From the NCBI GenBank assembly GCA_964410725.1, contig CAYPID010000019.1, forward strand, positions 1 to 45,267: 45,267 bases of DNA. The letters run 5' to 3'. Shown piece after piece: positions 9,401 through 15,631 of this stretch (the first letter of the stretch is position 1; every line of letters begins with the position of its first letter). Under the pieces are notes generated by a model. That model was not told the origin of the DNA. It made no database searches and saw nothing but the letters and a program-made list of their open reading frames with translations. The stretch comes from CALAZP01 sp964410725 (GTDB taxonomy: Bacteria > Bacteroidota > Bacteroidia > Chitinophagales > Saprospiraceae). A program made the position numbers and the translations under genes.

Positions 9401-10795
9401 TAGCGTTATGATAGGTACAAAGACCACCAGAATTATCAAAACGCCGAAAACTGCACTTCTAAATAGTTTGGCGGAAGAAGTGGCTATTATCCCATCCATT
9501 TCTTGTTGAGTGAGTTTCTTGCCAATGTGAATGGTAAACAAAGTATGTAATACCCCTTCAACAATTATTACAGCTCCATCAACCACAATCCCAAAATCAA
9601 TCGCCCCTAAAGACATCAAGTTGGCAGAAACGTTAAAAAGGTTCATCAGAATAAGCGCGAATAACATGGCTAATGGAATAACAGATGCCACAATTAATCC
9701 CGCTCTAAAATTTCCCAGCAGCAGAATCAAAACCAAGATTACGATAATCCCGCCTTCTAGAAGATTGTGTTCAACCGTTCTAATTGTTTTACCAACTAAA
9801 GTAGAACGATCTAAATAAGGGTAGAGTCCTACTCCTGTAGGAAGAGATTTCTTGATTTCTTCAATCCTCTCATGTACATTAGCTATTGCTTGAGACGAAT
9901 TAGCGCCCTTTAACATCAAAGCAATTCCCCCTACCGCTTCTCCTTTTCCATCCATCGTCATAGCTCCAAATCTCTTTGGACTTCCAATCCCAACAGTACC
10001 AATATTTTTAATCAGAACCGGAGATTTGTCCTTGACAGCTACAACTATTTTCTCAATATCCTCTATAGATTTGACAATTCCTTCAGTCCTTATGTAATAA
10101 GCATTGGTGTTCTTCTCGATATAACTTCCACCACTATTTTGATTATTTTTAGCCAAAGCCTCAAAGACTTCTCCCACTGAAATATCAAAACTCTCTAACA
10201 ATAAAGGATCTAATGCCACTTCGTACTGTTTGAGATACCCCCCAAAACTACTTACCTCTATAATTCCAGGCGTGCCTGCCAATTGTCTTTTGACAATCCA
10301 ATCCTGAATAGTTCTCAATGTAGTGGCGTCATAGGTCTGTTGATACCCAGGCTCTACCGTCAATACATACTGATAGATTTCCCCCAATCCTGTGGTAATG
10401 GGCATCATTTCTGGAATGCCTAGGTTAGAAGGTATATCTGCCTCAGCCATGGAAATTTGTTCCTTTACAAATTGCCGTGCTTCCAAAATTGGAACGTGAT
10501 CTTCAAACACCACCGTGACCACCGAAAGACCAAATCTGGAAATCGATCTGATTTCTACCACATTTGGAATATTAGCCATCGCCACCTCTACTGGATAGGT
10601 GATAAATTGTTCCACTTCTTGTGGAGCTAAATTGTTGGATACCGTTACAATCTGAACTTGATTGTTGGTTATATCAGGTACCGCATCAATGGGTAATTGC
10701 TGAATGGAATATATTCCTCCTGCAACCAATCCTATGACCCCTAATACTATGATTAGTTTTTGCCTAACGGCAAAATGAATTATACTTTCTATCAT
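6500..10795 (-). CDS. CusA/CzcA-family RND heavy-metal pump fused to a TolC-like outer-membrane factor
   Basis: This 1431-residue protein has two parts. Residues 1 to about 1030 form a full heavy-metal RND pump: IIHFAVRQKLIIVLG (TM1), the proton-relay helix DFGIVVDGAVIIVEG, two large periplasmic loops and 12 predicted TM helices. Residues about 1036-1058 (KKLNSLPIIILLTWFGIPAWSQ) look like an internal signal peptide ending in an A-W-S-Q cleavage-like site. Residues about 1060-1431 then form a TolC/CusC-type outer-membrane efflux protein with long amphipathic helices. Comparable CusA-OMF fusions are known in Bacteroidota, so this is a lineage trait rather than an assembly error. It sits 33 bp after the His-rich small protein and 10 bp before the adaptor, giving a complete tripartite pump from two ORFs. 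Confidence 0.94.
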   Translation of the reverse strand: MIESIIHFAVRQKLIIVLGVIGLVAGGIYSIQQLPIDAVPDITNNQVQIVTVSNNLAPQEVEQFITYPVEVAMANIPNVVEIRSISRFGLSVVTVVFEDHVPILEARQFVKEQISMAEADIPSNLGIPEMMPITTGLGEIYQYVLTVEPGYQQTYDATTLRTIQDWIVKRQLAGTPGIIEVSSFGGYLKQYEVALDPLLLESFDISVGEVFEALAKNNQNSGGSYIEKNTNAYYIRTEGIVKSIEDIEKIVVAVKDKSPVLIKNIGTVGIGSPKRFGAMTMDGKGEAVGGIALMLKGANSSQAIANVHERIEEIKKSLPTGVGLYPYLDRSTLVGKTIRTVEHNLLEGGIIVILVLILLLGNFRAGLIVASVIPLAMLFALILMNLFNVSANLMSLGAIDFGIVVDGAVIIVEGVLHTLFTIHIGKKLTQQEMDGIIATSSAKLFRSAVFGVLIILVVFVPIITLTGIEGKMFRPMAMTFSFAILGALILSLTYVPAVSALFLNKNIREHLTLSDKLMNALRGIYLPVLNAALKFPKVLVGIASTALIIAGVLFSSMGSEFIPTLEEGDLAMQMTIQPGSSLQESIASSTKAEQVLLENFPEINHVVSKIGTAEVPTDPMAIEDADIMIILKAKEEWTSASSREELVEKMKKKLTVVAGVSFEFTQPIQLRFNELMTGAKTDIAIKIFGENTEMLKILGDQTAAIIEKIEGAGDVKVEQTEGLTQLRINYDRDRLAQYGASIEEINTLVKTAYAGETAGVVFENERKFDLVVRLAPKYRDQLNLKQLFIHLSDGRSLPLSEVASLDYVEGPMQISREDAKRRINIGVNVRNRDVASLVAEIQETLAAELKLPAGYSIQYGGEFENLEAAQKRLSVAVPAALFLILILLYFTFGKIKYALLIFTAVPLSAIGGIVALLVREMPFSISAGVGFIALFGVAVLNGIVLISHFNKLRYEDGMTDLHEIITTGSLARLRPVLMTAIVAALGFLPMALSTSNGAEVQKPLATVVIGGLITATLLTLVLMPALYFLINRKIVGVKKLNSLPIIILLTWFGIPAWSQQTTSLENILQSLEKNHPRIQQMDLSMEQIQLGIEHWRKIPGFETEAELGQTNTALFDYKFTFRQSLGNRAEDKAVKNGEISLKSITGAQKNLLLKSIRKEVKAAWYQWQYDQYLTQLEERRVDVLEDLYEKAKVSLEAGATDQLELVLVENNLNIANRQLANARAQSATSLAQLSALALLDNPIEQRFTGPPEALAFPEGNYESENLIQPYVLQSQYAENQVEVAKAALQPQWTLGYFNQSIRPDFSLQGLTLGASVPLWRKEPKAKIERALIQVASSKIETDLQSKLLKTAYERAQVQAQLYKNRVEENGTQLLTNAQLLEDLANVQLKDGAIDIFKFVLSLESVFQAKREYYQLINDYNQAVINLEYFIQ

Positions 10796-10828
10796 TTAAC
10801 TTGATTTAATTTTAAAAGAAAAATAAAA

Positions 10829-11233
10829 TCAAGCCATTGACGGAGGTCTAAATAGGGATAAATGAAATCCTTCTGCTGAACTATTAAGGAAGGCAAACTT
10901 GGTCTTTTCTTTATGCGGTTCATCAGAGTGATGCACCGATTGGTAGGTTTCGCAAATAGACCATAACAACAAATGACCACCCAAGGAGTGCATTGGAAGT
11001 TGTCCGTGATTTTCTTCCTTGTGATTCTCCAAGTGATTGTCGGCATTAAAATAATGCAGGGCTATAAAATCAAAAAAATCAAAATCAGTTTGAGATGCTC
11101 TTTGCAAATGATCTGAAAAATGACGGAGGACAAAACCAATTTTTGTCAATTGTGAGAAATCACTATTAGGAACCATTCCACCTAATGCGAAAAATATAGA
11201 TAGTGTAAATGCAAAAGTTCTCAAAATTAACAC
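10829..11233 (-). CDS. Small His-rich exported protein heading the metal-efflux operon
   Basis: A 134-residue protein with a hydrophobic N-terminal signal (LRTFAFTLSIFFALGG). Its middle is rich in His, Asp and Glu (ALHYFNADNHLENHKEENHG, then HSLGGH and QSVHHSDEPHKE). The His clusters and its position directly before the CusA-type pump suggest a periplasmic metal-binding or sensing role, in line with the small His-rich proteins often found ahead of such operons in Bacteroidota; this is inference. The start is GTG at 11233, supported by a strong Shine-Dalgarno GAGGAGGA at 11241-11248, 7 bases upstream. An overlapping frame at 10792-11046 has no such support. Confidence 0.72.
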   Translation of the reverse strand: MLILRTFAFTLSIFFALGGMVPNSDFSQLTKIGFVLRHFSDHLQRASQTDFDFFDFIALHYFNADNHLENHKEENHGQLPMHSLGGHLLLWSICETYQSVHHSDEPHKEKTKFAFLNSSAEGFHLSLFRPPSMA

Positions 11234-11240
11234 TTGGTTG

Positions 11241-11248
11241 TCCTCCTC
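11241..11248 (-). promoter_or_regulatory. Strong Shine-Dalgarno for the His-rich protein gene
   Basis: On the minus strand the leader reads GAGGAGGACAACCAAGTG. An eight-base purine block complementary to the 16S 3' end lies 7 bases before a GTG start. Most other genes in the window have A+T-rich leaders without an SD, so this site stands out and decides the non-ATG start. Confidence 0.7.
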
Positions 11249-11299
11249 AATATAAATAAATTCTCAAGGAATAAATGCAGCTCTAATTTATTTCAATGT

Positions 11300-12316
11300 T
11301 TATTTTTTAATTCCGTGCATATTTTGTCCAACAAAATCCTGAGGGAACGATTCCACTCCCGGGAAACCCAACTTGATGTCTCTTCCCTCATAAGGGATAT
11401 AGGCAGTTCCGAAAATATAATCCCATATCGCCAAACTCAAACCAAAGTTAATTCCATTGGGATGGCTTTCTGGCATATCATGAGCATGATGCCAAATATG
11501 CATTTCGGGACTATTAAATATTTTCTTCATGAAAGGGCCTAAGATAAAACTACCAAAAAGAACACTCACAAACAGCGTTATGGATACCGTAATTAGGTTA
11601 GCTTCTGGTAATATAGCAATATCAAAAGCACTAGTAGCAATAACTATTCCCAATAGAAGACCTAAGATACCTCCTGTAATTTTGCCCGGAACTGTAATAT
11701 TTGAATGGTTATAGTGTCCTACTGCCAAGGTGAAAATATGAATAATGAAAAAATCATAAAGACCGATTCCCAATAAAGCCAGAGGAAGATATTCTATAGT
11801 TCGGTACACCACGTTTTCCATCCAATGGTACCGCAAATGCGCAGCAAATCCCATTTGCTCAACTGAATGGTGAACCTTATGGAATTCCCATAGTTTGGGG
11901 TGAGCATGCAACAAACGGTGCACCCACCATTGAACGAAGTCTCTCACGAAAAAGCCCACCAATAAAATGGTCCACATTGGTGCTCCGTTCAGCGGATTAG
12001 AGGCTTGTAAATCGAAACTCGTCAACCAAAAAATACCATCATTAAATAAATTGACGATTACATTAGAGGCAGCGTTGTAAACTACCAAAGAAAAAAGGAA
12101 GAAATTAAAAAACATGTAAAAAAAATCCATCCAGAAATCCTTCCTGAATTTTGGTTGATCTTTCCTCCATGGCGTCAAAAGTTCCAAAGCAAAAAAGAAA
12201 GCAGATACTAACAACAACCAATAAAAATAATTGTGCCAAGTTGGATGGGTTATTTCATTCCATAAATAGTTTGCATATCCCCAATATCCATTGACAAATG
12301 CATCCCAATATTTCAT
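11300..12316 (-). CDS. Sterol desaturase / fatty-acid hydroxylase family membrane protein
   Basis: A 338-residue integral membrane di-iron protein. The histidine boxes are HRLLHAH, HKVHHS (about residues 133-147), HYNHS near 200 and HIWHHAHD near 290, which is the 8-His pattern of the fatty-acid hydroxylase superfamily. Several TM helices precede and separate the boxes. It begins 12 bp after the cytochrome c gene and is the last member of the trxA - YeeE/YedE - sulfite oxidase unit. Its substrate is unknown; family members hydroxylate or desaturate sterols, carotenoids, ether lipids or fatty acids. Its place in a sulfur operon is unexplained. Confidence 0.87.
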   Translation of the reverse strand: MKYWDAFVNGYWGYANYLWNEITHPTWHNYFYWLLLVSAFFFALELLTPWRKDQPKFRKDFWMDFFYMFFNFFLFSLVVYNAASNVIVNLFNDGIFWLTSFDLQASNPLNGAPMWTILLVGFFVRDFVQWWVHRLLHAHPKLWEFHKVHHSVEQMGFAAHLRYHWMENVVYRTIEYLPLALLGIGLYDFFIIHIFTLAVGHYNHSNITVPGKITGGILGLLLGIVIATSAFDIAILPEANLITVSITLFVSVLFGSFILGPFMKKIFNSPEMHIWHHAHDMPESHPNGINFGLSLAIWDYIFGTAYIPYEGRDIKLGFPGVESFPQDFVGQNMHGIKK

Positions 12317-12328
12317 AACTGATTAATT

Positions 12329-12853
12329 TTAATTAATTTTTAAAATATACCATTCGATGGCATCCAGATCTATTGCAGCTCTCCTGCCCGATTCCTCTGG
12401 TGCATAATGAGTGGCTAAATAATCTAAAATTATAGGCTCTGCCTCTCCCAAATCCCAAAGTCCTTGAGTGGACTGCATCCAACGAATCATTTTTTCCCAG
12501 CCATCCTTAGTAGCTCTGTTTTGAGCAACTAACTGTCCAGAATGACAAGCAGTGCAGTTTCTTTTCACCAGTTCCCACCCTTCTGCCACAATTAGGCCTG
12601 AAGGAAGGTGAATCCCCTCTGCGATTTCTGGCGGAGTATCTTTTTCTGAAGGTCTGGTACTAACAGCTAATACAGGTTTAGGGGTCAACCATTTATTAAT
12701 CGTGGAGCCAAAAAATAAATAACCGAAAACGATTAAAATCATTACGAAAGCAACAGTTAAAGATCTTTGAGTCAATTTTAAGATTTTTAACCAGGCCTCT
12801 TGAAACTGCTCTTGCTCTTTTTCCGATAAAGGTCTATCGCTTTTAATTTTCAT
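12329..12853 (-). CDS. Membrane-anchored monoheme cytochrome c, sulfite dehydrogenase partner (SorB-like)
   Basis: A 174-residue protein with one TM helix (about residues 31-50) and a periplasmic class I cytochrome c domain. The heme site is CTACH (Cys100, Cys103, His104), and Met residues in MIRWMQ are candidate sixth ligands. Its start codon overlaps the stop of the sulfite oxidase gene (TAATG at 12851-12855), implying translational coupling. In known SorAB and SoxCD-type systems a c-type cytochrome takes electrons from the Mo subunit, so the same role is inferred. Electrons would pass to the respiratory chain on the periplasmic side. Confidence 0.8.
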   Translation of the reverse strand: MKIKSDRPLSEKEQEQFQEAWLKILKLTQRSLTVAFVMILIVFGYLFFGSTINKWLTPKPVLAVSTRPSEKDTPPEIAEGIHLPSGLIVAEGWELVKRNCTACHSGQLVAQNRATKDGWEKMIRWMQSTQGLWDLGEAEPIILDYLATHYAPEESGRRAAIDLDAIEWYILKIN

Positions 12854-14085
12854 TATACCGTTATTTTAACTGCAATCCGATGACAAGCATTATTGAGGTA
12901 ACCTTTGGGATTCCAATTAGGCATCACCATTGGCTGTGCATTACCTGCTGCGTCTGTTGCTTTAACCCAAACCTCGTAATACCCTTCAGAGGGGAAAGCA
13001 ATTTCAGTTTTAAAGTCTTGCCAGGCAAACCTATTTAGTGGAGGTTTGAGCTCACAATTTTGCCAAGTACTCCCATAATCGATAGAATACTGTACTTCTT
13101 TGATTTCCTCCACTCCTCCCCAGGCATGTCCTCTAATAGGAAGCTTTTTGCTTACTGAAATGGTTGCTCCAGTTCTTGGATAAGTGATTAAAGACTTCAC
13201 TGGCATGGACTCAATAATACACATTTCCTCATTAGGTACTTTTGATCCAGGCGCGACAGGTTTGCAAGGTACCCGATAAGAAGGTGCTTCCATTTTAGGG
13301 CCATCATGAACTCGATCTCTAATTGAAATTTTGTACAACCACTTTCCAGACGTCGAGGCGGGATAACCCCCTATGACTAATCTTAATGGATATCCATTGA
13401 GCGCGGGAAGAGGTTGTCCATTCATCTCCCAGGCAATAAGACATTCTGGTTCTAAAGCTTTTTCAATAGGAACCCCTCTTGAAATCGGAATTTTACTGGT
13501 ATCTCCACTGATATGGGTGTCTTTACCATAGTAGCCTATGTAAACTGCATTGGGTTTGACGCCTACTTTTTGAAGTACATCTTTGAGTCGAACTCCGGTC
13601 CATTTTGCACATCCAACAGCCCCTACACCCCATTGATTTCCGGAGGCAGGGGGATTAAATTCTTTTCTGCCATTTCCGCCGCATTCCAAAGTGATGGCCA
13701 TGGTGACGACCTCAAACTCAGATTTTAATTCCTCTAAAGTAAAAGTCTGTCCTTGTTCCGCTCCTTCTCCATCAATCTCTAAAGTCCAACTGGCCACTTT
13801 TGAGGCATTTACCTCTGGAGGAATTCCGTTATTTCGAACAAAAAACAAATCATTAGGCGTAAATGAATCATCCAATAAATGTGCTGGAGTTTCTGCATTA
13901 ACTGGTCTTTCATTCAAAACAATCAAGTCCAGATGTTTGCCTGGCAACTTCGGCATTGCCAAAGGACCTTTGAACCAATGATTCGCTCCAGTTCCCGAAG
14001 CTACCATTCCGCCTACCATTCCAAAGGTTAAGACCCCACCCTTTTTGATGAATTTCCTTCTAGATTGCAAATGTTCCTTACCCAT
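12853..14085 (-). CDS. Tat-exported molybdenum sulfite oxidase (SorA/SoxC-like)
   Basis: A 410-residue sulfite oxidase family enzyme that would convert sulfite to sulfate with release of two electrons. A twin-arginine signal is present (SRRKFIKKGG, Arg9-Arg10, followed by a hydrophobic stretch), so the folded Mo protein is exported. The molybdopterin-binding domain contains the Mo-ligating Cys135 in TLECGGNGRKEF, then GAVGCAKWTGVRLKDVL and NGYPLRLVIGGYPA. The C-terminal part is the Ig-like dimerisation domain (GHAWGGVEEIKEVQYSIDYGSTW). No N-terminal heme b5 domain is present, as usual for bacterial forms. The adjacent cytochrome gene overlaps it by one base. It could also be a SoxC-like sulfane dehydrogenase, but no other sox gene is present. 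Confidence 0.88.
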   Translation of the reverse strand: MGKEHLQSRRKFIKKGGVLTFGMVGGMVASGTGANHWFKGPLAMPKLPGKHLDLIVLNERPVNAETPAHLLDDSFTPNDLFFVRNNGIPPEVNASKVASWTLEIDGEGAEQGQTFTLEELKSEFEVVTMAITLECGGNGRKEFNPPASGNQWGVGAVGCAKWTGVRLKDVLQKVGVKPNAVYIGYYGKDTHISGDTSKIPISRGVPIEKALEPECLIAWEMNGQPLPALNGYPLRLVIGGYPASTSGKWLYKISIRDRVHDGPKMEAPSYRVPCKPVAPGSKVPNEEMCIIESMPVKSLITYPRTGATISVSKKLPIRGHAWGGVEEIKEVQYSIDYGSTWQNCELKPPLNRFAWQDFKTEIAFPSEGYYEVWVKATDAAGNAQPMVMPNWNPKGYLNNACHRIAVKITV

Positions 14086-14095
14086 GTTTATTTTT

Positions 14096-14533
14096 TTAAT
14101 GTGGCAACTTATCTTTCACCACCCCATAAGTGTAGGTACCGAGTATAGCACTTAAAATGACTAGGGCAAACATCCAATAACCATGACCCAATAGGATGTA
14201 CATAGGACCAGGGCAACTACCTACTAAAGCCCAACCCAAACCAAAAATAGTCCCTGCAATAATGTGTCTGGAAAAATTAAAGGGCATGGGATTGTAACAT
14301 ACAGCAGTATCCCGCAATGTTTTAAAATTTGAATTTTTCATCAAATACATCGCAATGGCTCCAATCACTACTGCGGTTCCGATGATGCCAAACATGTGAA
14401 TACTTTCAAATCGAAACATTTCATATATTCTAAACCAAGAAATAGCTTCAGATTTGGTCATAATAATTCCAAAAAGGATGCCTACGGCAAAAAAAGCTAA
14501 TAATCTGGGAAATTTTTCTGTAGTCTGATTCAT
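14096..14533 (-). CDS. YeeE/YedE-type sulfur transporter, small half (DUF6691/PmpB-like)
   Basis: A 145-residue membrane protein with about four TM helices. The conserved Cys motif GSCPGPMYILLGHG near residue 105 is the hallmark of the C-terminal half of YeeE/YedE (TsuA-like) thiosulfate transporters, in which Cys residues relay the sulfur substrate. Here the transporter is split in two genes, as in PmpA/PmpB pairs found with persulfide dioxygenases. The gene lies 10 bp after the larger half and 10 bp before the sulfite oxidase gene. Sulfur-compound transport is inferred from family and context; the exact substrate is unknown. Confidence 0.85.
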   Translation of the reverse strand: MNQTTEKFPRLLAFFAVGILFGIIMTKSEAISWFRIYEMFRFESIHMFGIIGTAVVIGAIAMYLMKNSNFKTLRDTAVCYNPMPFNFSRHIIAGTIFGLGWALVGSCPGPMYILLGHGYWMFALVILSAILGTYTYGVVKDKLPH

Positions 14534-14543
14534 TTCTTCGGTT

Positions 14544-15122
14544 TTATAAGGTAAAGAATAAAGGCATTAATAAATGGGTCATAATAAGCCCTCCAATAAA
14601 AAATCCAATTACAGTTATTAAAGAGGAAATCTGTAAATGTGAAAGTCCAGATATAGCATGTCCAGAAGTACATCCATCTCCATATCTACTACCAAATCCT
14701 ACTAAAAAACCACCTAGAATAGCGAAAATAACTCCCTTTAAATTTCCAAAATTATACATTGCAGTTGGCACAAATCCCAAACCTTTTTCATCTGAAGCTG
14801 GATAATCCAACCCCAAGCTTTTAAGATTTTGAATGGTAGATTCAGCTATAGCAACAGGCTCTGGACTTTTCAATAAGGTAAATCCGATAATTCCACCAAC
14901 TATGCCTCCAATAACAAAAACCATTCTCCAGTATTCATCCTTCAGGTTGATGTTAAAAAAAGAATTCTTTTTCCCTGCTCCTGAAATAGAACAAATATTC
15001 CTAAACGATAAGGATACCCCAAAACTTCTCCCCATCCAGGTTAGCAGAATCAATACTAATGCAATCATGGCACCGGAAAAAGCCCAATGCCAAGGTTGAC
15101 TGATAATTTCAATGATGTTCAT
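14544..15122 (-). CDS. YeeE/YedE-type sulfur transporter, large half (PmpA-like)
   Basis: A 192-residue membrane protein with about five TM helices. Near residue 150 it has GFGSRYGDGCTSGHAISGL, the conserved YeeE/YedE motif with the substrate-handling Cys. Together with the 145-residue gene downstream it makes up one complete two-repeat transporter. It lies 25 bp after thioredoxin. Families of this type import thiosulfate or related sulfane sulfur. Split pairs next to a persulfide dioxygenase and rhodanese are known from bigR-type operons, which fits the rest of this island. Confidence 0.86.
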   Translation of the reverse strand: MNIIEIISQPWHWAFSGAMIALVLILLTWMGRSFGVSLSFRNICSISGAGKKNSFFNINLKDEYWRMVFVIGGIVGGIIGFTLLKSPEPVAIAESTIQNLKSLGLDYPASDEKGLGFVPTAMYNFGNLKGVIFAILGGFLVGFGSRYGDGCTSGHAISGLSHLQISSLITVIGFFIGGLIMTHLLMPLFFTL

Positions 15123-15147
15123 GTTGTGTCGATTTTGGTATTGCTAG

Positions 15148-15459
15148 TTAATTTGATGCAAATTGATTAATTACATGGGTCAATTGATGTGCGGATTGCA
15201 TGCCAGATTGTCTCCACTTTACCTCTCCATTCTGAAAGAGAACAAAAGTAGGTACCCCTTGTATTTGCATCTTTGCAGATATTTGGGGATTTTTATCCAC
15301 ATCTATTTTAATGATGGCAGCCTTTTCTCCAATTTCAGCAGCTACATCCTTTAAAATTGGAGCCATAGCTTTACAAGGTCCACACCATTCAGCAGAAAAG
15401 TCTACTAAAACCGGTTTATCTCCGTTGATTAATTCACTAAAAGACATTTTTTTAGTCAT
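15148..15459 (-). CDS. Thioredoxin
   Basis: A 103-residue thioredoxin with the active site WCGPCK (Cys26, Cys29), a cis-Pro in GVPTFVLF, and the usual single-domain length. A longer frame runs to an ATG at 15501, but the ATG at 15459 (MTKKMSFSEL) is preferred. It gives a standard thioredoxin N-terminus, and the predicted -7 element GATATTTG at 15499-15506 would place the transcript start inside the longer version. It heads the operon thioredoxin - YeeE/YedE pair - sulfite oxidase - cytochrome c - desaturase. In sulfur oxidisers thioredoxins reduce persulfidated or thiosulfonate intermediates; that role is inferred from position. Confidence 0.9.
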   Translation of the reverse strand: MTKKMSFSELINGDKPVLVDFSAEWCGPCKAMAPILKDVAAEIGEKAAIIKIDVDKNPQISAKMQIQGVPTFVLFQNGEVKWRQSGMQSAHQLTHVINQFASN

Positions 15460-15498
15460 GATATTTTTATTTGTATTTCTTGAAAGTTTTTGACGAGT

Positions 15499-15506
15499 CA
15501 AATATC
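15499..15506 (-). promoter_or_regulatory. Predicted -7 element of the thioredoxin operon
   Basis: The minus strand reads GATATTTG, a 5/6 match to the Bacteroidota TAnnTTTG element. It ends 36.5 bp from the centre of the GTGA-N6-TCAC palindrome at 15529-15542, the same spacing as at cstB2 and sulP1. Confidence 0.5.
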
Positions 15507-15528
15507 CTTTCGAAAAAACAAATATACA

Positions 15529-15542
15529 GTGATGTTAGTCAC
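15529..15542. promoter_or_regulatory. Crp/Fnr-type palindrome GTGA-N6-TCAC (site 1)
   Basis: The core is GTGATGTTAGTCAC, extended by one matched base on each side (A/T). It lies between the divergent thioredoxin and cysteine-dioxygenase-like genes and is about -41.5 from both predicted starts. Being symmetric, one bound dimer could activate both promoters. Three further copies precede other sulfur genes (20711, 22289, 24094). Confidence 0.75.
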
Positions 15543-15565
15543 TCAAGAAAGCAACCTTTTGTTCA

Positions 15566-15573
15566 TATTTTTA
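15566..15573 (+). promoter_or_regulatory. Predicted -7 element of the CDO-methyltransferase gene
   Basis: TATTTTTA is a 5/6 match to TAnnTTTG. It ends 37.5 bp after the centre of the GTGA-N6-TCAC site and 4 bp before the ATATGA-N8-TCAT palindrome. Confidence 0.4.
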
Positions 15574-15577
15574 TTAT

Positions 15578-15597
15578 ATATGATGAATATATCATTT
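15578..15597. promoter_or_regulatory. Operator-like palindrome ATATGA-N8-TCATTT (operator site 1)
   Basis: ATATGA, eight bases (TGAATATA), then TCATTT; the 4-bp inner arms ATGA/TCAT are perfect. It begins at the predicted transcript start of the downstream CDO-methyltransferase gene, so a bound protein would block initiation. The same layout appears before cstB1 (20296), cstB2 (22234) and the SoeBC-like gene (29854). The centre is 52 bp from the GTGA-N6-TCAC centre. Confidence 0.65.
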
Positions 15598-15631
15598 AAT
15601 TTATAAAAGCAATCATCAAACTCATTTAATT

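Noticed and set aside
10792..11046. 84-codon frame on the minus strand overlapping the His-rich protein gene
   Set aside because: It overlaps the frame that has a signal peptide and a strong SD, and its own product shows no recognisable features.
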